DNA of 64,000 nt from Chloroflexi bacterium bin20 (GTDB taxonomy: Bacteria; Chloroflexota; Anaerolineae; Aggregatilineales; Phototrophicaceae). The stretch spans positions 1 to 64,000 of the forward strand of contig MPMG01000011.1 in assembly GCA_002238485.1 (NCBI GenBank), read 5' to 3'. This document shows positions 45,906 to 55,733 of the stretch, piece by piece. A program made the position numbers and the translations under genes. A model generated the notes under the pieces. It had not been told where the DNA came from, did not search any database, and saw nothing but the letters and a program-made list of their open reading frames with translations. How positions within the stretch are numbered: position 1 is the stretch's first letter; every line of letters starts with the position of its first letter.

Positions 45906-47195
45906 ATGACAAGCACGGCAGCGATCATGGAGCGGTATCGGACTGTGATGTTCGCGGCGACAGCGCCTTATCACGGCGAAAAACCGCTGGTGGCAGACCG
46001 AGCCAAAGATCAATACATCTGGGATATCGACGGCGTGCGCTACCTCGATTTCTTCGGCGGCATCCTGACTGTGTCGGTCGGGCATTGCAACGACGAAATC
46101 ACCGAACGCACCCTGGCGCAGCTGCAAAAGCTGCAGCACACCTCGACCATCTATGTCAACGAGACGATGGTTGCGCTGGCGGAAAAAGTCGCCGAGTTGA
46201 CGCCGGGGCGTTTGCAGAAATGCTTCTTCACCAACAGCGGCACCGAAGCCAACGAGACGGCGGTGCTGGCGGCGCGCATGTACACCGGCAGCCCGGTCAT
46301 CATCGCCCTGCGCCACGCCTATTCCGGGCGCTCCCTGTTGGGGATGAGCCTGTCTGCGCAGGGACCTTGGCGCTTGGGCGGGGTTGTCGATCCCTATGTC
46401 AAGCATGTGCGCAACCCCTATACTTTCCGCGCGCCGGCTGGGTTGTCGACAGAGCAGGTGGTCGATCTCTGCGTGAACGACCTCGAAGAGACCATCGCCA
46501 CCATCACGCAGGGGCGCATCGCCGCCTTCATTGCCGAGCCGATTCAAGGCGCGGGTGGTTTCATCGTCCCGCCCGCCGATTACTTCCGGCGCGTGCTGCC
46601 CATCATCAAAGAAGCCGGCGGTTTGTTCATCTCCGATGAAGTGCAGACAGGCTGGGGACGCACCGGCGGCAAGTGGTTCGGCATCGAGCAATTTGGAGTC
46701 GAACCCGACATCATGACCTTCGCCAAGGGCATGGGCAACGGCAGCCCCATCGGCTGCACCATCGCCAGTCCCGAAGTGGCTGATGCCGTGGCTGGCCTGA
46801 CTTTCTCGACCTTTGGCGGCAACCCAGTCACCATGGCGACAACGCTGGCTACTATCGAATATATGCAGGCGCATGACACGCCGACCAATTGTGCGGTGCA
46901 GGGCGCGCGGATCGCTGAGCAACTGGCAGAATTTGCCGCCGAATTCCCCATCGTTGGCGAGGCGCGGGGCATGGGCTTGATGCAGGCGCTGGAATTCGTG
47001 CGGCCCGCCGACAATGCGCCCGATGCCGCCGTCACGGTGGCTTTCGTCGATGCCTGCAAGGAAAGCGGCTTGCTGTTGGGCAAGGGCGGCTTGTATGGCA
47101 ATGCCGTGCGCATCGCCCCGCACCTGAATGTCAGCCGCGCCGATGTCGATATCGCCCTGGATATCATGGCCGACGCGCTGGTCGAGGTGTCCTGA
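45906..47195 (+). CDS. Class III aminotransferase (AGXT2/4-aminobutyrate-type)
   Basis: KDQYIWDIDGVRYLDFFGGILTVSVGHCN...GGLFISDEVQTGWGRTGGKWFGIEQFGVEPDIMTFAKGMGNGSPIG. Confidence 0.93.
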   Translation: MTSTAAIMERYRTVMFAATAPYHGEKPLVADRAKDQYIWDIDGVRYLDFFGGILTVSVGHCNDEITERTLAQLQKLQHTSTIYVNETMVALAEKVAELTPGRLQKCFFTNSGTEANETAVLAARMYTGSPVIIALRHAYSGRSLLGMSLSAQGPWRLGGVVDPYVKHVRNPYTFRAPAGLSTEQVVDLCVNDLEETIATITQGRIAAFIAEPIQGAGGFIVPPADYFRRVLPIIKEAGGLFISDEVQTGWGRTGGKWFGIEQFGVEPDIMTFAKGMGNGSPIGCTIASPEVADAVAGLTFSTFGGNPVTMATTLATIEYMQAHDTPTNCAVQGARIAEQLAEFAAEFPIVGEARGMGLMQALEFVRPADNAPDAAVTVAFVDACKESGLLLGKGGLYGNAVRIAPHLNVSRADVDIALDIMADALVEVS

Positions 47196-47222
47196 CTTGC
47201 GCCGGGCGGCCCCAGCTTTCCC

Positions 47223-49028
47223 ATGAATGGGCTCGCCATTGCGCCGACGGCGCCGAGCCCGCGTTGGCAGCCCATGCGCAGACCGCTCTCGATGGGCGCG
47301 ACTCTGCTGGCGCTGGCCTTGGCAATCAGCCTGTTGGGGATTTACCGCGCCTTGCCCATCGATGACGAACTCGTGACCGAGTCGACCCTGGGCCGGCTGT
47401 CGCTTTGGATGGCAGGGCAAAGTGGCGGCGAACCAGACGAATTGCAATCGCCCTTGGCGCGCTATGCTGCCAACTGGGCGGCGCAGCTGGGGCAAGACGA
47501 GCTCGACCCGGCTGTTCTCCTGAGGGCGCTGGCGAATCTGCGCTCGCTGTATCTGGGGGCGCTGGCGTTGCTGCTTGCTTTGGCGCTGCTTTCGGCGCTG
47601 CGCATGGTTATGCCCTCCGGCCCGACGGGGAGATTGAGAGGGGTTTCGGGACCGAAAGGGGCTTTGCTCGCCGCCTTGATCTTGCTGGACGCGCTGCTCT
47701 TTGTGCTGCCGGCTGTCGAGAGCAGCGATGCCTTGGCGCGCGTCGTTTTGGCGATTCTGCTGACGCTGCTGGCCTTGATCTTGTGTCAGGAGCACATCAC
47801 CCGCACAATCGGCTTCTGCCTGGCGCTTTCGCTGCTGATGGTCGGCTGGGAGGTGAGCAAATCTTTCGCCGACTCGGTCTCGTACAAGATTCTGCTGCCA
47901 CAGGCGGGCTGGCAATATCGCGCGCTGCCCACGCTGGACGAGGCGCTGACAGAGCTGCAAAGTGGCCGAGTCGATGCTGTCATCGCCGACCGCAAAGACC
48001 TGGATGACCTGATGCCGCCCCAGCCGCCGGGCAGTTCAAAAGACGACGCAGATGACGAGCTGCCATACCCCGACTTGCGCTATCTGCGGCAGCTGGACCG
48101 GGCCGAGGGCCTGGCATTCCTGCCCATCGCGCCAGCTTTTCCGGGTCGATTGAGCATCGCTCTGCGCGCAGAAGATGCCTTGTATACGACTAGCGTGCCT
48201 CAAGTCTTCGACCGCCAGATCGCGACTGTCACCGGCGACTTCGCCGAGGCGCGCATTCTCAGCCAGCCACGCAGCCTGGTCTTGCTTGATCTCAAGATAC
48301 TCAAGGACCTCAACCTGCCGCATTTGCAGATGATCGCCGAGGCATTCACCCAGCCGGCGCGGCGCAATGGCGAGTTGCTGCTGCTGCGCATCTTGGCTGA
48401 TGCAGGCGTCTATACCTTCAGCGAGGCCATTTTCGGTTTCGTGTTTGGGGCGGCGCTGGGATTCATGCTGGGCGCGCTCTTCGCCCATTCGCGCTTGCTG
48501 GAACGCGGTTTGCTGCCTTATGTGGTGGCATCGCAGACGGTGCCGATCCTGGCTATCGCGCCCATGGTGGTGATCTGGTTGGGCGCTGGTCAACTGTCGG
48601 TGGCTGTCATCGCCGCTTATCTGACCTTCTTTCCCGTTACGATCAATACACTGCGCGGGATGCAGTCGCCGGCCGCCGAGCAGGTCGAACTGATGCGCTC
48701 CTACGCCGCCAGCCGCTGGACAATCATGTGGAAGCTGCGTCTGCCAGCTGCCTTGCCCTACATATTCACCGCGCTGAAAGTTTCCGCAACAGCCAGCGTG
48801 GTCGGCGCGATCATCGGCGAGTTGCCATCGGGCATAGGCGATGGGCTGGGACGGGCGATTTTGGATTTCAGCTCGGATTATAGTTTGATATCGACGCCCA
48901 AGCTGTGGGCATCCATTGTGATGGCGGCGGCTGTCGGCATGTTGTTCTTCGCCGCGGTCAGCTTGTGCGAGCGCGTCGTGCTGCGCGGCTTCCTGCAAAT
49001 TGGCGGGAGGAGCGAAGAAACTGCTTAG
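47223..49028 (+). CDS. NitT/TauT-type ABC permease with an extra N-terminal multi-TM/solute-binding-like region
   Basis: C-terminal GFMLGALFAHSRLLERGLLPYVVASQTVPILAIAPMVVIWLGAG...EQVELMRSYAASRWTIMWKLRLPAALPYIFTALK; N-terminal ~380 aa with TMs and TLDEALTELQSGRVDAVIADRKDL. Confidence 0.88.
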   Translation: MNGLAIAPTAPSPRWQPMRRPLSMGATLLALALAISLLGIYRALPIDDELVTESTLGRLSLWMAGQSGGEPDELQSPLARYAANWAAQLGQDELDPAVLLRALANLRSLYLGALALLLALALLSALRMVMPSGPTGRLRGVSGPKGALLAALILLDALLFVLPAVESSDALARVVLAILLTLLALILCQEHITRTIGFCLALSLLMVGWEVSKSFADSVSYKILLPQAGWQYRALPTLDEALTELQSGRVDAVIADRKDLDDLMPPQPPGSSKDDADDELPYPDLRYLRQLDRAEGLAFLPIAPAFPGRLSIALRAEDALYTTSVPQVFDRQIATVTGDFAEARILSQPRSLVLLDLKILKDLNLPHLQMIAEAFTQPARRNGELLLLRILADAGVYTFSEAIFGFVFGAALGFMLGALFAHSRLLERGLLPYVVASQTVPILAIAPMVVIWLGAGQLSVAVIAAYLTFFPVTINTLRGMQSPAAEQVELMRSYAASRWTIMWKLRLPAALPYIFTALKVSATASVVGAIIGELPSGIGDGLGRAILDFSSDYSLISTPKLWASIVMAAAVGMLFFAAVSLCERVVLRGFLQIGGRSEETA

Positions 49029-49046
49029 CCGCAGAGGGGAGTAGAA

Positions 49047-49844
49047 ATGAATGCCATAGAGGCGCAGGGCATTCACAAAGTCTTCAATCCAGACACAGAC
49101 GAAGAGGTCGTCGCCCTGCAGGATATCGACTTGCAAATCGCATCTGGCGAGTTTCTGTCGCTGGTGGGTCCTTCGGGTTGTGGCAAGTCCACCTTGATGC
49201 GCCTGATTGCCGACTTGTTGCAGCCCAGCAGCGGTGAACTGCGCGTCAATGGCAAAGCGCCCGCCCAAGCCCGCCTCGACCGCGAATATGGCATGGTCTT
49301 CCAGCACGCCACGCTCTATGACTGGCGCAGCGTGAGCAAAAATGTGCAGCTGCCCCTGGAGGTGATGGGTTATGCCAAAGCCGAGCGGGCAAAGCGCGCC
49401 CAAGCCATGCTGGACATGGTCGAGCTTGGCGCTTTTGTCGAGCATTATCCCTGGCAGCTTTCCGGCGGCATGCAGCAGCGCGTGTCGATCGCCCGCGCCC
49501 TGGTTTTCGAGCCATCGGTGCTGCTCATGGACGAGCCTTTTGGCGCGCTGGACGAATTCACCCGCGAGCGCATGAACCTGGAGCTCTTGCGCATCTGGGG
49601 GGCGACCGGCACGACTGTCGTTTTTGTGACGCACAGCATCGCCGAAGCCGCTTTTCTGTCCCAGCGCATCGTGGTCATGACGCCCAGACCCGGGCGCATC
49701 ACCCAGATCGTAGACAATCCGCTTCCCTATCCGCGCGACTTCCACACCCGCAGCGATCCAGCTTTTCATGCCCTGGTTGCACAACTGCGCGATCTGCTGC
49801 GTGATGCTGTCGAGGCAGAGTCTGCGCCACCCCGCGGGGCCTGA
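49047..49844 (+). CDS. NitT/TauT-type ABC transporter ATP-binding protein
   Basis: SLVGPSGCGKSTLMRLIADLLQPSSG...LSGGMQQRVSIARALVFEPSVLLMDEPFGALDEFTRERM. Confidence 0.94.
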   Translation: MNAIEAQGIHKVFNPDTDEEVVALQDIDLQIASGEFLSLVGPSGCGKSTLMRLIADLLQPSSGELRVNGKAPAQARLDREYGMVFQHATLYDWRSVSKNVQLPLEVMGYAKAERAKRAQAMLDMVELGAFVEHYPWQLSGGMQQRVSIARALVFEPSVLLMDEPFGALDEFTRERMNLELLRIWGATGTTVVFVTHSIAEAAFLSQRIVVMTPRPGRITQIVDNPLPYPRDFHTRSDPAFHALVAQLRDLLRDAVEAESAPPRGA

Positions 49845-49846
49845 CG

Positions 49847-50647
49847 ATGACGCGCAACCGCCTCGCCACTTACCTGCCTACAATCGCTGTGGCTGTTACG
49901 GTGCTGCTGGCTTGGGAGTTGCTGGTGGTGGCATTCGACATTCAGCAATTTCTGCTGCCCAAGCCGTCGGCCATCTTCGCCGAGTTCACCTTTCAGCTGG
50001 GCTTGTGGCTGGCGCCAGACGAGCGATCGATCCTCTTCGAGTCCAGCGGCGCGACATTTTGGGAAGCCATTGGCGGCTTCGTCATCGGCTGTGGGGGCGG
50101 TGTGCTGGTGGCGCTGATCACCTCGCGCTGGACGATCATCAGCGAAGCGACCATGCCTTTTGCCATCGCCGCCAATTCTGTGCCCATCATCGCCTTCGCG
50201 CCCATCATGAACAACTGGTTCGGCATCACCAATCCAGCTTCAAAGATGGCGATCGTAGCTATTATCGTCTTCTTCCCCACCATGATCAACACGGTGCGCG
50301 GCTTGACCCTGGTCGATGCGCGCCAGCTGGAGCTCATGCGCAGTTATGCCGCCGCGCCCGCCGAGGTGCTGCTGAAGCTGCGCATCCCCAACGCCTTGCC
50401 CTATATTTTCAGCGCATTGCGGGTTGCCAGCGCTCTCAGCTTGATCGGCGCTGTGGTGGCGGAGTTCTTCGGTGGGCCGCGCGCCACGCTGGGCGTCTAT
50501 ATCACGCAGGAAGCCTCGGCTTTCGACTTCGCCAAAGCCTGGACAGCCATCATGATGGCGTCGATCATCGGCATCGCCTTTTATCTGGCTGTGCTCTTCC
50601 TCGAGCGGCGCTTGATGCCCTGGCATGTGAGCTTTCGGGAGGAGTGA
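49847..50647 (+). CDS. NitT/TauT-type ABC transporter permease
   Basis: MPFAIAANSVPIIAFAPIMNNWFGITNPASKMAIVAIIVFFPTMINTVRGL. Confidence 0.93.
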   Translation: MTRNRLATYLPTIAVAVTVLLAWELLVVAFDIQQFLLPKPSAIFAEFTFQLGLWLAPDERSILFESSGATFWEAIGGFVIGCGGGVLVALITSRWTIISEATMPFAIAANSVPIIAFAPIMNNWFGITNPASKMAIVAIIVFFPTMINTVRGLTLVDARQLELMRSYAAAPAEVLLKLRIPNALPYIFSALRVASALSLIGAVVAEFFGGPRATLGVYITQEASAFDFAKAWTAIMMASIIGIAFYLAVLFLERRLMPWHVSFREE

Positions 50648-50679
50648 GGCAGGTTGCCTTACTGCAATCCATAGGCATT

Positions 50680-53600
50680 TTACTTGCGCAATAGACCAGC
50701 AGGTATGATGATGGCGACGCGTCGGGCGATAATCCCCGAAGGCGAAATCCGCCTTTGGCGTGCTATCTTCTCCATGCGACTCTTAAGGCGAGCTTCGAGT
50801 TCTTCTTTGCGCCGCTCGGCTTGTACTCGCAATCCAGAGAAAGCGGCCGACAGTTGAGGATACCTTTGCTCCTGCTCGCGATAGTTATCAATTTGCCGCC
50901 GCTCGTGGTCGATGTCCGCTTGTAGACTTTCTTTAATCTGTTCTTGCATTCTGTTTAGCCGCTCTGTCTCGCGCTCAATGATCTCCCGCAGATGAACCTC
51001 GGCAAGTGAGCCAGCAGCGTAATCTCGCGCATGACCAGTCAGTGCATCAAGTTGAGATAGGGTCTGGCCATAGATTGTATTGAACCGTTTCTCCGATTCT
51101 GTCCTTGCCACTTCATGTGTGAGATAGGCAGAAGCCGCGACCTTCTGTATGTTGCCGTCGCTATCAATTTCAATGAATTGCGCCTTGCGATCGATAGCAT
51201 TGTCCGTACCGTCTGCGTTTGAAATTGTCCATTCAAGATAAAAGAGTATACGCCAGGAATTGCGGTCAGTGGATTCATCCAGCAGAACCGGCAGCGCCTC
51301 GCCACAATCTGTACTGTGGCTTCGCCAATGCGACTGTATCCAGCTGATTGCCGCTTCCAGCAAGGGATGGCCCGGACCGACAAACTCCGGCTCGCAGTCT
51401 AGGTTAGCTCGCAGCGCTGGATCTTGATCAAAACAAACATGACGGTATATGCGGCGTATGGTCTTGTTGCCGATGGTATTCGCATGGTTGACAAGGACGC
51501 CGGGCATTTTGGCTATCTCGTAGCAGCCACAAGTTAGTTCGCGAATCTCATAAACTCTGTCTGGAAACTGGTCGAAAACTCCAAAGAGAAACTTCCTTAT
51601 GGCACTTCCATTTAGGCGTTCCGGGCGCCCCGCATCCATTCCGGCACGAAGCTGATCGATATCGATAAGATCCTTGGCAAGGACGCGGTCTCTCGTTAGC
51701 GCCTGTATGCGCGGAAGGTCTACCGCGTTTTCGACCTGTTTTTGTAGCTTTTCCAGCACGACAGGATCGTTGCCATATCGAATCGCTTCACTTAGCAGGT
51801 TGCGCAAGGATTTCTCTTCAAACAATTCACCGAGCACATCAAAGACCTTGCCACCTAGAGAGTTGCTCATGGCATCCAACTTCTCCAAGAGACGAGAATA
51901 GACAGCGCCTTCGCGAGTCTCTTTGGTGACGACATTCCAAAGGTGGCAAACTTCTGTCTGCCCAATACGGTGTATGCGCCCGAACCGCTGCTCGATTCTG
52001 TTAGGGTTCCATGGCAAATCATAATTCACCATCAGATGGGCGCTTTGCAGGTTGATGCCTTCGCCAGCCGCATCGGTCGCAACCAAAACTTGAACTCGCG
52101 CGTCACTTTGAAATCGACTTTGTATTGCGCGACGGTTTTCCGGTCCTATACCCCCGTGGATTGCCACAATTGCCCCAGAATCGCCAAGCAATCTGGCGAG
52201 CTTTTGTTCAAGGTATGCTAGGGTTGCGCGATGCTCGCTAAAGATGATTAGTTTGCGCCGGTCCCCATTCTTTTCCATTTCTGGCAAGTGATCTTCCCAG
52301 ATCTCGCGCAGCTTCTCCCATTTGCTATCTTCGTTGCTGCTGCGTACGAAGTCGGCCTGCTGCTCGAGGCGACACAGGGTAGCGATCTCCTGTTTAAGCT
52401 CTTGTATGTTTTCCGCTGCAGTCGCCCCATCGCCAATATTTTCTTCTAATTCTTCGCGTTCTTCAGCAGTGAAATCATCAATGTCTTCAAGATCATCGTG
52501 CGGCTCGGCAGCTTTCGTTGATTCGTAAGTATCTTCTCGCTTATCTTCCAAACGCTGTCGGCGCGACCTCAAGGACTGATAGATTGCCTCAGGCGACGAT
52601 GCCAAGCGTCTCTGGAGGACGGTCAACGCGAACCCGACCGTGTTCTTGCGGTCGCCTGTTAGTCGCTCAGCCCGATTGAACTCCTCTCGGCAATAATTCG
52701 TTACTGCCTCATATAGTTCCCGCTCATGATCTGACAAGTCATAATCCGCTGTGTATGCCTTGCGTTCGGGGAAAAGGGGCTTGCTTTGAAGAGTCACGAG
52801 TTCTTCTTTCATGCGCCGCAGCACTAAGTCCGAGGTATTCACACGCCTTACTTCATTACGGAATCGTCTTTCAAACCGGTCTTTATCTAGCAACCGCAAA
52901 AACAATTGGAAGTCCTCTTCCTTGCCATTGTGCGGAGTCGCGGACATCAGCAAATAATGCGTTGTTTTTTCGCTCAATAGTTCGCCAAGCCGGTAGCGTT
53001 GTGTCCGATCAATCTCTCCGTTTGATACAGTTGCAGACATCTTGTGCGCTTCATCACATACAATTAAATCCCAGTAGGATTCCTTTAGTAGTTCCTCGTA
53101 GTCTGGGCGCTTGGCTTGGTCCATTCTCGCAATTACCAGTTCACGGTTAACAAGACAACTGGCGTTTTGTCGTAAGTCACAGACATCAAAGCTAAGCCGA
53201 AACTTTTGGCGCAACTCTTCTTTCCATTGATAGGCGAGGTTACCCGGCACCACTATCAGGCAGCGCTTCACGATGTCGCGCGCCATCATTTCGCGGATGA
53301 GCAATCCAGCCATAATAGTCTTACCAGCGCCGGGGTCATCCGCAAGCAGGAAGCGTAAGGGATGGCGACCGAGCATCTTCTCATATACCGCTTCGATCTG
53401 ATGCGGCAAGGGATCAATATCGGATACGAACACCGTGTGATATCGGTCAAAAAGGTAAGCATTCTTAATTCGCCGGGCTTCCCATGCCAGGCAGCCTAAT
53501 CTCGCGTTTTCGCCAAAGACAAACATTTCTACTGCTTCGGTAAAGCTATGGCCGTCTCGGCAATAGAGCGTTTGCTCCTGGAGTCCGCCATCGCTGCGCT

Positions 53601-53751
53601 TGAACCACACCGTGTAGCCCATTGGCTTTGCCGGTGCGTTCCCATATCCTTGAAAACCCGCGACTGGCTTAACTCGGATGACTTCGACTACCTGCTCTGG
53701 TTCCAGACCGCAAACGCGCATATCCGGCTTTAGATCTTCTAATCTGATCAT
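50680..53751 (-). CDS. SNF2/RapA-type helicase-related protein (DrmD-like)
   Basis: PHQIEAVYEKMLGRHPLRFLLADDPGAGKTIMAGLLIREMMAR...LIVCDEAHKMSA...LLMSATPHNGKEEDFQLFLRLLD...VLVATDAAGEGINLQSAHLMVNYDLPWNPNRIEQRFGRIHRIGQ. Confidence 0.9.
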   Translation of the reverse strand: MIRLEDLKPDMRVCGLEPEQVVEVIRVKPVAGFQGYGNAPAKPMGYTVWFKRSDGGLQEQTLYCRDGHSFTEAVEMFVFGENARLGCLAWEARRIKNAYLFDRYHTVFVSDIDPLPHQIEAVYEKMLGRHPLRFLLADDPGAGKTIMAGLLIREMMARDIVKRCLIVVPGNLAYQWKEELRQKFRLSFDVCDLRQNASCLVNRELVIARMDQAKRPDYEELLKESYWDLIVCDEAHKMSATVSNGEIDRTQRYRLGELLSEKTTHYLLMSATPHNGKEEDFQLFLRLLDKDRFERRFRNEVRRVNTSDLVLRRMKEELVTLQSKPLFPERKAYTADYDLSDHERELYEAVTNYCREEFNRAERLTGDRKNTVGFALTVLQRRLASSPEAIYQSLRSRRQRLEDKREDTYESTKAAEPHDDLEDIDDFTAEEREELEENIGDGATAAENIQELKQEIATLCRLEQQADFVRSSNEDSKWEKLREIWEDHLPEMEKNGDRRKLIIFSEHRATLAYLEQKLARLLGDSGAIVAIHGGIGPENRRAIQSRFQSDARVQVLVATDAAGEGINLQSAHLMVNYDLPWNPNRIEQRFGRIHRIGQTEVCHLWNVVTKETREGAVYSRLLEKLDAMSNSLGGKVFDVLGELFEEKSLRNLLSEAIRYGNDPVVLEKLQKQVENAVDLPRIQALTRDRVLAKDLIDIDQLRAGMDAGRPERLNGSAIRKFLFGVFDQFPDRVYEIRELTCGCYEIAKMPGVLVNHANTIGNKTIRRIYRHVCFDQDPALRANLDCEPEFVGPGHPLLEAAISWIQSHWRSHSTDCGEALPVLLDESTDRNSWRILFYLEWTISNADGTDNAIDRKAQFIEIDSDGNIQKVAASAYLTHEVARTESEKRFNTIYGQTLSQLDALTGHARDYAAGSLAEVHLREIIERETERLNRMQEQIKESLQADIDHERRQIDNYREQEQRYPQLSAAFSGLRVQAERRKEELEARLKSRMEKIARQRRISPSGIIARRVAIIIPAGLLRK

Positions 53752-53825
53752 GCTGAATATCCTCTGTGCGAATTTTTCTTATGGCCGTGAAGTATATCTC
53801 AAAGTGTATGCCTTGCAGCGGCGGC

Positions 53826-55034
53826 TCAGGGGCGGAAGTAGCGCTTGCCTGCCAGTTCCTCGGGCAGCAGGCTCTCGTCTGTGTAGGCTTGGTAGCCCTT
53901 TCCATAACCCAGTTGGCGCATCAGGGCGGTCGGGGCATTGCGCAGGCGCAGCGGGACGGGCAGGTTGCCGTGCTGCCTGGCATCTTCCAGCGCGTCAAAG
54001 TAGCCACTGCCGGCGCTGCGGTCTTTGGGCGCCCCCGCCAGATACACCACGCCATGCGCCAGATGAAACTGACACTCGGGCAAGCCGATCGTCTCTACTG
54101 CGCGGAAGACATCATTGGCGACGGTCAGGGCGGCGCTGTCGGCCATGCCAACATCTTCGCTGGCGAATATGACCATGCGGCGGGCGATGAACTTGGGGTC
54201 TTCGCCACTATCGACCATGCGCGCCAGGTAATAGAGCGCGGCGTCGATGTCGCTGGCGCGCATGCTTTTGATGAAAGCGCTGATGGTGTTGTAGTGCTCT
54301 TCGCCGCTTTTGTCATAGCGCAGATGCTTCGATTGCAGAGTCTCGCGCAGGTGCTCGGCGATGATGGCATCGGCGCGATACAGGCGGGCGGCATTTTCCA
54401 GCAGGTTGAGCGCGGCGCGGGCATCGCCATTGGCATAATTCGCCAGGAAAGCCACGGCCTCCGGTTCGATCTCCAGTTGCAAAGCCTCTACCCCTCGCGC
54501 GATGATCTGCTCCAGTTCGCGGACAGTCAATGGCTCCAGCGTGAAGACCTGCATGCGCGAAAGCAGCGCCGATATGACCTCGAAGCTGGGATTTTCGGTG
54601 GTCGCGCCGATGAGCGTGATCGTGCCATCTTCGACATAAGGCAGCAGGAAGTCTTGCTGCGCTTTGTTGAAGCGATGTATCTCGTCCAGGAAGAGGATGG
54701 CGCTATTGGGCTGGGGGTCTTGGTCGGCCTGGAAGAGCCCGGGCTGGCTGGCTTGCGCGCGCCCCAGCGAGTTTACGATATTGCGCAATTCTGCCTTGCC
54801 CGCCGAGACCGCCGACAAGTTGTAGAAAGGCTTGCCAGCGACATCGGCGATCATGCGCGCCAGGGTGGTTTTGCCAACGCCGGGCGGACCCCACAGCACC
54901 ATGCTGGGCACTGTGCGCTGCTGTAATGCGCGGCTGAGCGGTTTGCCAGCGCCGACCAAATGCGCTTGCCCGATAAAGCCGCCCAAATCGCGCGGACGGA
55001 TGCGCTCGGCGAGGGGTTGGGGGGATTGGGGCAT
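53826..55034 (-). CDS. rarA: Replication-associated recombination protein A
   Basis: PLAERIRPRDLGGFIGQAHLVGAGKPLSRALQQRTVPSMVLWGPPGVGKTTLARMIA...AILFLDEIHRFNKAQQDFLLPYVEDGTITLIGATTENPSFEV. Confidence 0.96.
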   Translation of the reverse strand: MPQSPQPLAERIRPRDLGGFIGQAHLVGAGKPLSRALQQRTVPSMVLWGPPGVGKTTLARMIADVAGKPFYNLSAVSAGKAELRNIVNSLGRAQASQPGLFQADQDPQPNSAILFLDEIHRFNKAQQDFLLPYVEDGTITLIGATTENPSFEVISALLSRMQVFTLEPLTVRELEQIIARGVEALQLEIEPEAVAFLANYANGDARAALNLLENAARLYRADAIIAEHLRETLQSKHLRYDKSGEEHYNTISAFIKSMRASDIDAALYYLARMVDSGEDPKFIARRMVIFASEDVGMADSAALTVANDVFRAVETIGLPECQFHLAHGVVYLAGAPKDRSAGSGYFDALEDARQHGNLPVPLRLRNAPTALMRQLGYGKGYQAYTDESLLPEELAGKRYFRP

Positions 55035-55043
55035 GGGGGGAAC

Positions 55044-55529
55044 TCAGCCCTCGATAATCTTCACGATCTGGTCCATGTGGTCGCAGTCGTGCATGGCGGT
55101 CAAGATCAGCTGGTTATTCAGCGAGAAGGGACCGCTGCCAAAGAGCGCGCTGCCCTGCCAGAGTTCGTCATCTTCCACATCCAGCGACAAGAAGAAAGCC
55201 AGGTTGTCCGCGCGCAGACCCCGCCAGCGCTCCAGCAGCGGCGCCGCTTCACCCTGCGCATAACCCCGCGCCTTGACCGTTTCGTCTGGTCCCACGCTCG
55301 ACTGTGGCGGCTCCTCGGCGCCAGCCCCAATGTGCCGCGCCCTGGCACCGAAGTACAGCTCAAAGTCGCAGAGATGCCCCAGCACTTCCGAAATCGTCCA
55401 GCCATCGCCGCCATCGCGCCGTTGGAAGGCTGTGGGGTCGTCGATGGTGGTGATGAGGCGCGTCAACGTGCGCACATTCCGGTCCATCGAGCGCAACTGC
55501 CAGCGGCGGTACATCGCCATTTCGGACAT
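55044..55529 (-). CDS. DinB family protein
   Basis: GWTISEVLGHLCDFELYFGARARHI...LILTAMHDCDHMDQIVKIIEG. Confidence 0.82.
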   Translation of the reverse strand: MSEMAMYRRWQLRSMDRNVRTLTRLITTIDDPTAFQRRDGGDGWTISEVLGHLCDFELYFGARARHIGAGAEEPPQSSVGPDETVKARGYAQGEAAPLLERWRGLRADNLAFFLSLDVEDDELWQGSALFGSGPFSLNNQLILTAMHDCDHMDQIVKIIEG

Positions 55530-55680
55530 AAGACGCTCCTTCTTTATCAGCAACGGACTTGAATAAGACTCTTACCACAGCCCACCCGCCCAACACAGAG
55601 CCAATGGGCCAGGCGAAGCGGAGAATCTCGCGTCACGGCGCTTCCCCATGCCCCGACCTATCGACAAAATCCGCGCTTGC

Positions 55681-55733
55681 TTAGCCTCCCCCCGACTTTT
55701 CGGGGGGACCGAGGGGGGTGTCTTTTCGAGGGG
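55681..55733 (+). repeat. C6/G6 hairpin repeat overlapping the 3' end of the mocA-like gene
   Basis: ttagcctccccccgacttttcggggggaccgaggggggtgtcttttcgagggg. Confidence 0.92.

Noticed and set aside
45810-47960. 716-aa minus-strand ORF
   Set aside because: Antisense to a clear class III aminotransferase and ABC permease; composition (Q/R/H-rich, low complexity) typical of spurious ORFs in GC-rich DNA.
50680-53751. A complete DISARM defence system
   Set aside because: No DrmA, DrmB, DrmC or methyltransferase next to the helicase; only an orphan helicase can be supported.
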